From: G965214625 sp965214625
Lineage (GTDB): Bacteria > Pseudomonadota > Gammaproteobacteria > Arenicellales > Poriferihabitantaceae
NCBI GenBank assembly: GCA_965214625.1
Contig: OZ243962.1
Location: 2,232,001-2,296,000 of the forward strand
Reading direction: 5' to 3'
DNA: 64,000 nt
Position numbers and translations under genes: made by a program. The notes beneath the pieces are model-generated. The model was given only the letters and a program-made list of their open reading frames with translations. It made no database searches and was not told the DNA's origin. Positions 36,329 through 45,121 of the stretch are shown here, in pieces (the stretch's first letter is position 1; each line of letters opens with the position of its first letter).

Positions 36329-37570
36329 TTGTTGCAAGACCGTCCCCCCCAATCCTTTGATGTTGAGCGTGTGCGAAATGATTTCCCTATTTTGAATAGG
36401 CAGGTCAATGGCCATCCTCTGGTGTACCTGGACAGCGGTGCATCATCCCAAAAGCCCCAATCCGTGATCGACACGATTGCCCGATATTATTCGCAACAAC
36501 ATGCCAATATCCATCGGGGTGTGCACCATCTGAGCCAGGAAGCAACCCAGGCCTATGAAGCGGCCCGTGAAAAGGTGCGGGCTTTCATCAATGCAGAACA
36601 CGGTCACGAAATTCTTTTTACCAAAGGAACGACCGATGGCATCAATCTGGTCGCCGCTTCATTTGGTCGCCGGTTTTTGAAAAAGGACGATGAAATGATT
36701 ATTTCGACGATGGAACATCATTCCAACATCGTGCCGTGGCAGATGGCCTGTGAACAGGCCGGCGCACGATTGAGGATTATTCCGATGACCCGGTGTGGCG
36801 AGTTGGAATTGGATGGATTTGAATCACTGCTGAACCCAAGGACCCGGCTGGTGGCAACGGTGCATGTCTCCAACACATTGGGGACGATCAATCCAGTGGA
36901 AGAGATCATCAGATTGGCCCACGAACGGTCGGTTCCCGTGTTGCTGGACGGGGCACAGGCCGTGCCGCACCTGCGGATTGACGTGCGCGCTCTGGATGTC
37001 GACTTTTATGCTTTTTCTTCCCACAAGCTGTTTGGGCCGACCGGCGCAGGTGTTTTGTATGGCAAAGAGAGCCTGTTAAACAGCATGCCCCCCTACCAGG
37101 GCGGCGGAGACATGATCGAGCGCGTGACATTTGAAAGGACGACGTATAATTCGTTGCCACACAAATTTGAAGCCGGGACACCGAATATTGTGGGAGGTAT
37201 CGGTACCGGTGCCGCGATTGACTATGTCACACAGTTCGATGAAAAGGCGATTCAGGCGCATGAGCAGGCCTTGCTGGTTTATGCCACTGAGCGCTTGTTG
37301 AATATCGACGGAATCGAAATCATTGGGTTGGCGGAGAACAAGGCCAGCGTCATTTCTTTTCTGCTTGATGGAACCCATCCCTTTGATGTCGGTACCATTC
37401 TCGACCAGTTGGGCGTTGCGGTTCGTACCGGTCACCATTGTACCCAACCGCTGATGGATTTTTACCAGATACCCGGGACCGTGAGGGCCTCGTTTGCGCT
37501 GTATAACAATAGAGCCGATGTGGATGCGCTGGTCTCGGGTGTCGAACGGGCTGCCAAGATGCTTTTATAG
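36329..37570 (+). CDS. sufS: cysteine desulfurase SufS
   Basis: PLP enzyme that takes sulfur from cysteine for iron-sulfur cluster assembly, passing persulfide to SufE. The protein has YLDSGASSQKP, TKGTTDGINLVA, the PLP-binding lysine in SSHKLFGPTG, and the active-site Cys in VRTGHHCTQP. I chose the TTG at 36329 because AGAGG lies 8 nt upstream and homologues begin only a few residues before FDVERVRNDFPIL; this gives 413 residues. A second TTG follows at 36332. It is followed 16 nt later by sufE, but no sufBCD genes are present. Confidence 0.93.
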   Translation: MLQDRPPQSFDVERVRNDFPILNRQVNGHPLVYLDSGASSQKPQSVIDTIARYYSQQHANIHRGVHHLSQEATQAYEAAREKVRAFINAEHGHEILFTKGTTDGINLVAASFGRRFLKKDDEMIISTMEHHSNIVPWQMACEQAGARLRIIPMTRCGELELDGFESLLNPRTRLVATVHVSNTLGTINPVEEIIRLAHERSVPVLLDGAQAVPHLRIDVRALDVDFYAFSSHKLFGPTGAGVLYGKESLLNSMPPYQGGGDMIERVTFERTTYNSLPHKFEAGTPNIVGGIGTGAAIDYVTQFDEKAIQAHEQALLVYATERLLNIDGIEIIGLAENKASVISFLLDGTHPFDVGTILDQLGVAVRTGHHCTQPLMDFYQIPGTVRASFALYNNRADVDALVSGVERAAKMLL

Positions 37571-37586
37571 TCGAAACAGGGAACCA

Positions 37587-38009
37587 ATGTCGGATATCAA
37601 CACAACCCAGGATACCATTATCGAGGAATTCGGGTTTTTTGACCAATGGATGGATAAATATGAGTACATCATTGACCTGGGGAAAAAACTGCCACCGATC
37701 GACCAGCAGCACAAATGCGATGGTAATCTGATTCCAGGATGCCAGAGCCGGGTCTGGTTACACGCAAAGATGGAAAAGGGCAGGGTGACCTTTGTCGCTG
37801 ACAGTGATGCGGTGATTACCAAGGGGATCATCGCCTTGCTGCTCAGAGTGCTGTCAGGCCAGTCTCCCGATCAAATTGAGCAAGCGGATTTATATTTTAT
37901 CGATCAAATTGGATTGAGGGAACACTTGTCTCCGACCCGTTCCAATGGGCTGGTGAGCATGATCAAAAAGATCAAGGCCATTGCCCATCGATTGAGACAG
38001 TATCCCTAG
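37587..38009 (+). CDS. sufE: sulfur acceptor protein SufE
   Basis: Accepts persulfide from SufS and stimulates its activity. The 140-residue protein has KKLPPIDQQHKCDGNLIPGCQSRVW with the acceptor Cys52 in the GCQS motif. The ATG at 37587 is preceded by a CAGGGA ribosome site and gives the family-typical length. It forms a two-gene operon with sufS. Confidence 0.95.
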   Translation: MSDINTTQDTIIEEFGFFDQWMDKYEYIIDLGKKLPPIDQQHKCDGNLIPGCQSRVWLHAKMEKGRVTFVADSDAVITKGIIALLLRVLSGQSPDQIEQADLYFIDQIGLREHLSPTRSNGLVSMIKKIKAIAHRLRQYP

Positions 38010-38058
38010 TTTCCCGCCGGGTTCGATCCACAGTGGCCGGTTTTTCGTTTGAAGCGAT

Positions 38059-38088
38059 TTGATCATCATCAAGTATTTGTTACATAAT
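38059..38088 (+). promoter_or_regulatory. putative promoter of the dienelactone hydrolase gene
   Basis: TTGATC (38059-38064) and CATAAT (38083-38088) separated by 18 bp form a plausible sigma-70 promoter 75 nt before the hydrolase start. Confidence 0.4.
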
Positions 38089-38162
38089 TCGATCGTGCAG
38101 GCGCGAGTCCGCAAACAGGGCGCGACAGGCAAGAAACAAGCAACAAAACGGGAGGTTTGAAA

Positions 38163-38894
38163 ATGACAAATATCAGGGGTCAGCATCTGAAATATCCTAT
38201 CGATGGGGTACAGCATGTCGCTTATCTGGCTTGGGATGACAGTCAAACCGGGGCGCGTCCGGGTGTCATTGTCATTCATGAGTGGTGGGGGTTGACTGAC
38301 CATATTCGACAACGTGCCGACCGATTGGCGGCGGAGGGATTCTGTGTGTTGGCGCTTGATATGTATGGTGCGGGAAAAACGGCACAAAATCCCGAGGAGG
38401 CGGGTGTATTGATGAATGCGGTACTCGGGGACATGGATACCGGTACCCGGAAATTGGAAGCCGGATATGAACAACTACTCAAGCAGCCCAAGGTGGATGC
38501 TTCAAAAACCGCAGCGATAGGGTATTGTTTCGGGGGGGCGATGGTGCTTCATATGGCACGGATCGGGATGCCCTTGGATGCCGTCGTCAGTTTCCATGGT
38601 GCCTTGGGTTCATTCCATCAGCCGCAACCGGATCAGGTCCGGGCCCAACTGCTTGTCTGTCATGGCAGGTGCGACGAGATGGTCAGCATGGAAGATGTTG
38701 CGGCCTTCGAAAAGGAGATGGATGCCGTGAATGCCTCTTATGACGTGATCGTATACGAGACGGCCCAACATGGATTCACCAATCCGGCAGCGGATGAGAA
38801 TGGCAGAAAATACGGGCTCCCCCTAGGCTATGATGCACACGCGGACACCGCTTCCTGGAAGGCGATGATCTCGTTGTTTCGGAACCTGTTTTAA
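38163..38894 (+). CDS. dienelactone hydrolase family protein
   Basis: A 243-residue alpha/beta hydrolase with a cysteine nucleophile: GYCFGG (Cys122), preceded by VIVIHEWWGLTDHIR and with a C-terminal His in AQHGFTNP. This matches the dienelactone hydrolase family, which also includes broad cytoplasmic esterases. The start at 38163 has GGAGG about 8 nt upstream. No aromatic degradation genes are near, so a specific role in chloroaromatic breakdown is not supported. Confidence 0.88.
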   Translation: MTNIRGQHLKYPIDGVQHVAYLAWDDSQTGARPGVIVIHEWWGLTDHIRQRADRLAAEGFCVLALDMYGAGKTAQNPEEAGVLMNAVLGDMDTGTRKLEAGYEQLLKQPKVDASKTAAIGYCFGGAMVLHMARIGMPLDAVVSFHGALGSFHQPQPDQVRAQLLVCHGRCDEMVSMEDVAAFEKEMDAVNASYDVIVYETAQHGFTNPAADENGRKYGLPLGYDAHADTASWKAMISLFRNLF

Positions 38895-38912
38895 CCGGTC
38901 CCGGAGAAGGGG

Positions 38913-39707
38913 TTACGGGTTGGGATTGATCAGAAATGACCTCAGCTGCCGAAGTTTGGCCTTGACCTTGGTGGCATTGGAATGACCGATTCGAATAAGC
39001 ATTTTCTGTGATGCAGAGAGTGATTCCAATTCAGGATCCGCATACTGATACAAATATTTCGGCTTGATCAATCGTATCTCGCCCGGTACTTCCGGGGTGG
39101 CCAGAAGATGGTCGAGCACTTCGATGAAACGATCATTGAAATAGTGTCCGGGATAGCCCAATTCCTCGTAGGCTTCTTGAAGCAGAGGATAAATGCGGAC
39201 ATAAATCGGTGCAATCTGATCGATCTGGATGTGGACCAGAAAATCGACAAACCCGGCGTAGCGTTCGAAATTTTCCGGGTCCACGATAAATTGGTTCTCA
39301 ACAGCGGTTTTCCTTGCGATAAATTTTGCTTTCGGGTGTCGGGCAAAGGAGTATTTTTTCGGCAGTTTCGGTTCGGTGGCGTTGTCGACATTGACGACAA
39401 AGTGACGGATGATATTCTTGAAAATGAACAGTTCAGCCGGCAGCAATTCAGCAAGGTTGGTTTCGATGAACCGGTCGCTCTCATCAAGACCCGGCAAAGG
39501 TTCCTCGCTCTGACCCGTTGTCGGTATGTCAGCCACGGGGTAGCGCACCTTGGGAACATGCAGTTCGTCCGGTGTCGGTATGGAGTGGCTGTCCTCGCTT
39601 GAAAGTGCCGGTTGTTCGGTAGATGACGGTTGGCGGTACTGGCTGAAAAGATAAAATCCGATGGCGACAGCGAGGATAAGTAAAATGAAAAAAACGGTAT
39701 TCTTCAT
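38913..39707 (-). CDS. DUF3014 family membrane-anchored protein
   Basis: A 264-residue protein with one N-terminal transmembrane helix (about residues 4-23), a Pro/Ser/Glu-rich linker, and a C-terminal domain matching DUF3014: PLPGLDESDRFI, RHFVVNVDNA, AYEELGYPGHYFNDRFIEVLDHLL and YADPELESLSASQKMLIRIG. The domain would face the periplasm. No function is known for the family. It converges on the dienelactone hydrolase gene with an 18-nt gap. Confidence 0.85.
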   Translation of the reverse strand: MKNTVFFILLILAVAIGFYLFSQYRQPSSTEQPALSSEDSHSIPTPDELHVPKVRYPVADIPTTGQSEEPLPGLDESDRFIETNLAELLPAELFIFKNIIRHFVVNVDNATEPKLPKKYSFARHPKAKFIARKTAVENQFIVDPENFERYAGFVDFLVHIQIDQIAPIYVRIYPLLQEAYEELGYPGHYFNDRFIEVLDHLLATPEVPGEIRLIKPKYLYQYADPELESLSASQKMLIRIGHSNATKVKAKLRQLRSFLINPNP

Positions 39708-39779
39708 GGTCGGATTGTCAATGCATCGTGGTCATCGAAGACGTCGCACAGGAAGTATAATCAGTTTTCAATGGGGAGA

Positions 39780-40487
39780 TCAATCAAGCGGCCGTCGGCG
39801 GTCCATTTCTTTGACGATACAGGGAAGTTGTGCGATATGACTGATTTCCCGGTCGGGTTTTGCGGGGCCATGCCAGGTTCTGTTGGACAGGTTCACCCAG
39901 ACCGTTCGCATTCCGATGGCAGAGGCCCCTTGGATATCACGAACCGGGTCGTCGCCGACATGGATGGCTTCTTCGGGTTTTACCCGCGTGAGTGAGAGTG
40001 CTTTTTCAAAAATTACGGGAGATGGTTTTGCCGCGCCGACAGTGGCCGCTGCGATCGAATGATGGAAACAGCCTGCAAGGCCGGTTTGATGGATGTCGGC
40101 ATTCCCGTTGGTAATCGAGGCCACCCGGTAGTGTTGTTTCATATGAAGCAGCATGGGTACGACACCCTCAAACAAGGTAACCTGATTGCGGGCTTCCCAG
40201 AACACCTGAAATCCTTTTTCAATAAATTCAGCCGGCAACTGGTATTGGCCGGCCAGGTGCGCCAGCCATTGTTTCCGAAGCCATGTGAAGTCATGCTGCA
40301 TGCGGGGAAACCGGGAAAAGAATTGTTGTTTATGCTGGCCCAGTGTCTCCAGGTCGAGATCGGCCGAGACCGCTGGATAGTGCTGTTCAATCCAGTGATA
40401 AAAGCGGTTTTCGGCCCGGAGAATCACCGGATGACAGTCCCACAGCGTATCATCGAGATCAAAGGTAATGCATTTGATGCTGGCCAT
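39780..40487 (-). CDS. HAD-IA family phosphatase, YigB-like
   Basis: A 235-residue haloacid dehalogenase-type phosphatase. Motif I is FDLDDTLW, motif II SITNGN, motif III lies in AKPSPVIFEKAL, and motif IV is GDDPVRD. The DDTLW form and the overall arrangement resemble YigB, which can dephosphorylate FMN or the riboflavin intermediate. Substrate is uncertain in this promiscuous family. Confidence 0.85.
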   Translation of the reverse strand: MASIKCITFDLDDTLWDCHPVILRAENRFYHWIEQHYPAVSADLDLETLGQHKQQFFSRFPRMQHDFTWLRKQWLAHLAGQYQLPAEFIEKGFQVFWEARNQVTLFEGVVPMLLHMKQHYRVASITNGNADIHQTGLAGCFHHSIAAATVGAAKPSPVIFEKALSLTRVKPEEAIHVGDDPVRDIQGASAIGMRTVWVNLSNRTWHGPAKPDREISHIAQLPCIVKEMDRRRPLD

Positions 40488-40551
40488 TGTAGTCCTCTTG
40501 GAAAAGCCGACCGGTCAGGTTACCGGGATGAACGACAGGCACAAGGTGTCA

Positions 40552-41475
40552 TCAGGGCACAGCGAGCAGCGCTGAAATGGCATCACAAATGGACCTGAAT
40601 GCGTTATTTGCCTTTTCACTGCAGTGCCGGGCGCGCAGGTAGCCGTGGACCAACCCGGGGGTATTGATCCAGGTTGCCGGGATATCGGCGTTTTTCAGTG
40701 CCCTGACATAGGCACCGGCATCGTCCCGCACGGGATCAATGTCGGCAGAAAAGGCATAACAGGGCGGCAAGCCATCAAAATCGGTGGCCATCAGCGGGTA
40801 AAGCGTGGGATCATTGCCTGACGCGGACTTGTCCTGATAGGCGTCTGTATAAAACGTCAGGTCATCCCGACTTAGCAACGGAGCCTCGGCATTGTCCCGA
40901 TAGGAAGCGAGTTGAAGATTTTCGCCCCCGAGATACGGATAAATCAGGACCTGCCCCACCGGTTGTGAACACTGGCCCCGTGTCGCATGACAGACGGCGG
41001 CGGCCAATGTCCCGCCGGCTGAATCACCGACCACAACCAGTCGCTGATAGATGGCCGCAAGATAATGAAAGGCGTGGAGTGCGTCCTGGAATTGGCAGGG
41101 ATGCTTATATTCGGGCGCCAGACGATAATCGACTGACCAGACAGGGATGCCGGTGATCGCGCAGATTTCTGCACAGACGCTGTCGTGGCTGTCCAGATTG
41201 CCGACAACGAACCCACCGCCGTGATAGTACACGATGGCGACATCCTGGCCCTGGCCCGACCCGGTATAACAGCGCAATCCAATGCGGTTGTCACCGTGGA
41301 CGGTTATGCTGTCCGCTGACGTAATACCCACCGGGTAGGGGCAGGCGAATGCCCGACACATCTCATTGTAGCCGTCCCTTACCCGGTGGATGTCCGGTGC
41401 GTTGCCCTCGACCTGGAAGGCATTGGTCCTGTCAATGAATGATCTGATTTCCTGATCGATGTGGAATGAACTCAT
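40552..41475 (-). CDS. alpha/beta hydrolase, hormone-sensitive-lipase family
   Basis: A 307-residue cytoplasmic esterase. The HSL oxyanion motif HGGG is at residues 85-88 and the nucleophile is Ser152 in GDSAGG. The Asp is likely in SADIDPVRDDA, and the His in GLVHGYLR. It lies 21 nt after the DoeA-like gene on the same strand and is probably co-transcribed with it, so it may act on a compound linked to ectoine or amide breakdown. Confidence 0.87.
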   Translation of the reverse strand: MSSFHIDQEIRSFIDRTNAFQVEGNAPDIHRVRDGYNEMCRAFACPYPVGITSADSITVHGDNRIGLRCYTGSGQGQDVAIVYYHGGGFVVGNLDSHDSVCAEICAITGIPVWSVDYRLAPEYKHPCQFQDALHAFHYLAAIYQRLVVVGDSAGGTLAAAVCHATRGQCSQPVGQVLIYPYLGGENLQLASYRDNAEAPLLSRDDLTFYTDAYQDKSASGNDPTLYPLMATDFDGLPPCYAFSADIDPVRDDAGAYVRALKNADIPATWINTPGLVHGYLRARHCSEKANNAFRSICDAISALLAVP

Positions 41476-41496
41476 GAGGATTGGTTCATGCGATGG

Positions 41497-42681
41497 TCAG
41501 GATTTGATGAACAGTTGTCTTGGCACCGCAGACAAGGTTTCACAACCGGTTTCGGTGATCACGAAACTTTCGGTAATTTCCAACCCCCAATCGGCCTGCC
41601 AAACCGCCGGAATAAAATGAAAGGTCATGCCGGGTTGCAACACGGTGTGGTCGCCGGGACGCAGACTCATTGTCCGCTCACCCCAGTCCGGCGGATAGGA
41701 CAATCCAATGGAATATCCGCAACGACTTTCCTTTCTGATCCCGGTCCGTTTTTCCAGCAGGGTGCAAAATGCCGTTGCAATATCCTGACACCGGTTGCCG
41801 GGCTTGGCCATTTGCAGTCCCGATTCAATGCCCTCAACCACCGCCTCGCCGACATCCAGAAACCGTTGGGGGGGAGACCCGAGAAAAGTCGTGCGTGAGG
41901 TTGGGCAGTGATACCGTTTGTAACAACCGGCGATTTCAAAAAAAGTACTTTCCCCTGATTGCAAAGGGGCATCATCCCAGGTGAGATGAGGCGCCGCGGC
42001 ATCGGTGCCGGAAGGCACCAGCGGGACCATCGCCGGGTAGTCTCCACCGTGCCCTTCGATACCGATGCATCCGGCATGATAAATGTCGGCGACCAGTACA
42101 TTTTTGCGCAATCCGGGCTCAACCCGTTCCTGGATATGCTGGTGCATTCGGGTCACGATTTGACCGGCAATTTTCATGTAATGGATTTCGCGTTCGCTTT
42201 TGATTGCCCGTTGCCAGTTGACCAACCCGGTGGCATCGACAAAGTGGACTGCCGGGAGGCCGGTGCGCAGTTCGTGATGGGCACGGGCGGAGTACCAGTA
42301 GTTGTCCATCTCCACGCCGAGGGTTCCCCTGTCAAGCCGGCGTTCCTTCAGTACGTCAATGAGTTCCTGCATCGGATGCAGCGGTAAATTTTGAATCAGT
42401 TTTTCATCATATCCGTGAACATGATCGTCAGCCATCCAAACCGTTCTCAGCGCCCCGTTGGCATCCTGGGCACGACCGAACCACAGCGGATTGCCGTCCA
42501 TGGGAAGGATGATGCATTGATGGACATAGAATGACCAACCGTCATAGCCGGTCAACCACGCCATATTGGACGGATCACTGATGACTAATGTGTCGATTGA
42601 TCGATCAGCCATCGTGTGACGGGTTTTTGCGATCCGGTCATCATATTCCGATTGTTGAAAGGGGAGGTGTTTGGCTGTCAT
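41497..42681 (-). CDS. ectoine hydrolase-like M24 protein (DoeA family)
   Basis: A 394-residue creatinase/aminopeptidase-fold protein. TGYDGWSFYVHQ, GVEMDNYWYSA and the overall length resemble DoeA, the ectoine hydrolase of Halomonas, which opens the ectoine ring. The metal-site Asp pair of M24 peptidases is not conserved: the corresponding stretch reads FEIAGCYKRYHCPTSRT, and only the later Glu in ITESF is kept. This points to a metal-free creatinase-like mechanism, as proposed for DoeA. The usual downstream genes doeB and doeC are absent here, so ectoine breakdown is an inference. Confidence 0.78.
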   Translation of the reverse strand: MTAKHLPFQQSEYDDRIAKTRHTMADRSIDTLVISDPSNMAWLTGYDGWSFYVHQCIILPMDGNPLWFGRAQDANGALRTVWMADDHVHGYDEKLIQNLPLHPMQELIDVLKERRLDRGTLGVEMDNYWYSARAHHELRTGLPAVHFVDATGLVNWQRAIKSEREIHYMKIAGQIVTRMHQHIQERVEPGLRKNVLVADIYHAGCIGIEGHGGDYPAMVPLVPSGTDAAAPHLTWDDAPLQSGESTFFEIAGCYKRYHCPTSRTTFLGSPPQRFLDVGEAVVEGIESGLQMAKPGNRCQDIATAFCTLLEKRTGIRKESRCGYSIGLSYPPDWGERTMSLRPGDHTVLQPGMTFHFIPAVWQADWGLEITESFVITETGCETLSAVPRQLFIKS

Positions 42682-43055
42682 GCTATAGCGAAAGGGTGTC
42701 TTTTTTTCAGAGGCCGTGTGGTTTGTCCGTCAATCGTTCAACACTGCGACTTGCGAGTTGAACCTGTTACATGCTTGATGTTGATCCGGGAACTGTCTGC
42801 TTGGTATATCAGAAGGGTAAGCGAATAGCAAATTCCAATTGGGCCACAAGGTGACCGGTCGAGGACTGGCCTCCTTGAGTTTTCCCGAGAGTATCCAAAG
42901 TGCCAATACTGTAACGGATAGACGCATACTTCAATGACCGCGATCAGTCAGGTCGAGGCAGCCGTCAGATGCATTTTGTCTCTTCGTCGGCATATTGCTA
43001 GCTAGGTACCGATCAGCGAAAAATCGTGACGGCAAACCGCGTTCGTCTTTCCCCT
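42682..43055. other. intergenic region
   Basis: A 374-nt region without a supported gene. A 65-codon minus-strand frame (42730-42927) begins with a hydrophobic stretch, but has no homologue I recognise and is most likely chance. No terminator found. Confidence 0.4.
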
Positions 43056-44054
43056 TCATCCAATATCCCGGATCAACCTTGCAGCCAGTTCCAGCACATC
43101 CACGGGCCAGAAACAGTCCGGTCGTGGATGATGTACTCGTGGTTGTCCGGTCTCAGGTCGGCAGTGCTGCAGGGTGTCGAGCCACTGGGCCGGAATGGCT
43201 TCCCGACCCCATACCGCGCCTAACAGGGCTCCACAAATGGCGGCATTGGTATCGGTATCCCCTCCGCGCATAATGGTATCGACAACGCCATCTTCAAGGC
43301 TTGAGGCATGAAGCAACTGATACAGCGCATTTTGAAAAGCGATCAGGACCCATCCCTGTTGGTGGATATAGTCTGTTGGTGGTTTGTCGGCTGCTTGGTG
43401 GATGATTGCCAGCAAAGTGGCTTCAATGGCGCTGTCGGCTGTCCACTGCCTGATGTGCTGATAGAGTTCCTTGCGGTTACAATTTGAAGCAATAGCGTGG
43501 GCAATCGCGATCGCAAAAATGGCATTCGCCTGCTGGCAGAGCACGTTGGGATGCGTAATCATCGCATCCTGCACAGCCCAGTCGGCGACCTGATCCGGTT
43601 CAAATCGGGCACCGAAAATCCCGAGCGGACTGATTCGCATCAGGGCACCATTGGCCTGGCTGTCTGGATTGGCCTGTCCCCGTAGCCCGGCGGCAATGGT
43701 GATGCCACAGTCAAAAGGACCGGAGTTCAGCCAGTACCGATATCGATTGCGTGCTGTCTCCGGTTCATAAGAGCCGGTTGTCACCAGCATCCGGGCAAGA
43801 AGCAGTGCCATCTCGGAATCATCGGTCGGTTGGCCCGCGATGGTGTTCCATGTCCCACCATCCGCCAGTTCACGTACCCCATCCGGGTAGCGTCGACTTA
43901 TCTCATCGGGAGTCTCGAACTCAACCAGACTGCCCAGTGCATCGCCGGCCAACTGCCCAATCAGGCATCCCTGAGCCCGGGACAGCATTCGGATCTTGCG
44001 TTTGGCCGTGTCGCTTGGATTGCTGTGAAATGGCCAGGTAGGCTCGCTGTGCAT
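43056..44054 (-). CDS. ADP-ribosylglycohydrolase family protein
   Basis: A 332-residue all-alpha protein of the DraG/ADP-ribosylhydrolase family, which removes ADP-ribose from proteins, nucleic acids or small molecules. Two magnesium-binding motifs are present: PTDDSEM near the N-terminus and GGDTDTNA near the C-terminus. GCLIGQLAGDALGS marks the domain start; an in-frame ATG at 43988 may be the true start, trimming 22 residues. Nitrogenase is not near, so a DraG role is unlikely. It follows the exonuclease gene by 35 nt. Confidence 0.88.
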   Translation of the reverse strand: MHSEPTWPFHSNPSDTAKRKIRMLSRAQGCLIGQLAGDALGSLVEFETPDEISRRYPDGVRELADGGTWNTIAGQPTDDSEMALLLARMLVTTGSYEPETARNRYRYWLNSGPFDCGITIAAGLRGQANPDSQANGALMRISPLGIFGARFEPDQVADWAVQDAMITHPNVLCQQANAIFAIAIAHAIASNCNRKELYQHIRQWTADSAIEATLLAIIHQAADKPPTDYIHQQGWVLIAFQNALYQLLHASSLEDGVVDTIMRGGDTDTNAAICGALLGAVWGREAIPAQWLDTLQHCRPETGQPRVHHPRPDCFWPVDVLELAARLIRDIG

Positions 44055-44089
44055 GTTGCAGATACGGTGGGGCCGTCGACCAGGACGAT

Positions 44090-44998
44090 TCAGGCCAGAT
44101 GCTTGAACCGGTTGCGTGCATCCTTGTACTCATAATGTGCCTGCTCCGAAGCCCGACGATACAGGCCCTCTAGACAGCTTCTCTCTGGCTCCAGTTCGGC
44201 TTCATCGATCTCGCACCACCAGTGCTTGTTGGCTCCCTGTCCACCCCCATGCCAGCGATAACCCCGTGCTTTGAGTGCATCCTTCACATCAAAGGGAGCG
44301 CCAAAGGCGCGGACCAACACGGTTCGCCTGCCAACACCGGCAAGCAGGTCGGTCAAAGCATTCGGAACCAGATGCATTAGCCAAGCCATGGCCTGGCAAT
44401 CCGTTGCCGCACGGTGACCCTCGTAGAACCAACCCAGGCGAAGCAGCAGATACTCCAGTTTGCGGCTCTCAAAACCCAGGGTGGGCCAATCAATACCGTT
44501 CATGGAGCAGGCCCAGGCCAAATGGTCCAGATGCTTGAAGCGTTTGTCAAAAAATGGGCGATCAAAGGCGGCGTTGTGGGCAACGATCAGCGAATCATCG
44601 GCCAGCCAGTCTGCGATCATGGCCTCATCAAACCGATGACCTGCGACCATGGTGTCGGTAATGCCGGTCAGTTCGGTAATCAGTGGCGGAATCGGAACGT
44701 GCGGATCTTCGTACAAACTGATGGCATCGATAATGGATGTCAGGCGTTTTTTCGACGGACTGTAGCTGACTTTCACCATCCCCAGCTCAATGATTGATGC
44801 TGCATCTGAAGACAACCCGGTCGTTTCCGTATCCAGTAATACCATGGTGCGTTCATCACCGACCGGGGTTGCCAGCGGCCTTGGCCAGACGGTTCCCTCC
44901 TTGGTCGTCGGAATGCGCTCAAGAAGCCGGAAGTCGTCCGGCCGTGTCTCTATTTCAGGAAATCGCTTGAGCAGGGAAGGCGGATGGTTATTTGTCAT
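44090..44998 (-). CDS. DnaQ-like DEDDh 3'-5' exonuclease
   Basis: A 302-residue protein with an exonuclease domain in its first two thirds: DTETTGL (Asp56, Glu58), HNAAFDRPFF, and HRAATDCQAM carrying the final His and Asp. The C-terminal part contains GYRWHGGGQGANKHWWCEID, a motif often found in the stand-alone 3'-5' exonuclease family. It likely acts in DNA repair or processing and pairs with the ADP-ribosylglycohydrolase gene. Confidence 0.88.
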   Translation of the reverse strand: MTNNHPPSLLKRFPEIETRPDDFRLLERIPTTKEGTVWPRPLATPVGDERTMVLLDTETTGLSSDAASIIELGMVKVSYSPSKKRLTSIIDAISLYEDPHVPIPPLITELTGITDTMVAGHRFDEAMIADWLADDSLIVAHNAAFDRPFFDKRFKHLDHLAWACSMNGIDWPTLGFESRKLEYLLLRLGWFYEGHRAATDCQAMAWLMHLVPNALTDLLAGVGRRTVLVRAFGAPFDVKDALKARGYRWHGGGQGANKHWWCEIDEAELEPERSCLEGLYRRASEQAHYEYKDARNRFKHLA

Positions 44999-45121
44999 GA
45001 TCGGGTAGTTCTTCGAGAAGTTGGGCTCACGGGGGCCATACGCCCGGTTTGTCCGGCCCGTCTGGCTGGGTCAACACCGCCTGTCGGGATCGATGAACGA
45101 CGGACAGGACCCTTCAAGCGG

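Noticed and set aside
38015..38047. GGTTCGATCC as a tRNA T-arm
   Set aside because: The flanking bases do not pair and no acceptor, D-arm or anticodon arm can be folded around it.
42730..42927. Small minus-strand protein with a hydrophobic N-terminus
   Set aside because: No ribosome site, no family resemblance and no neighbouring context; likely chance.
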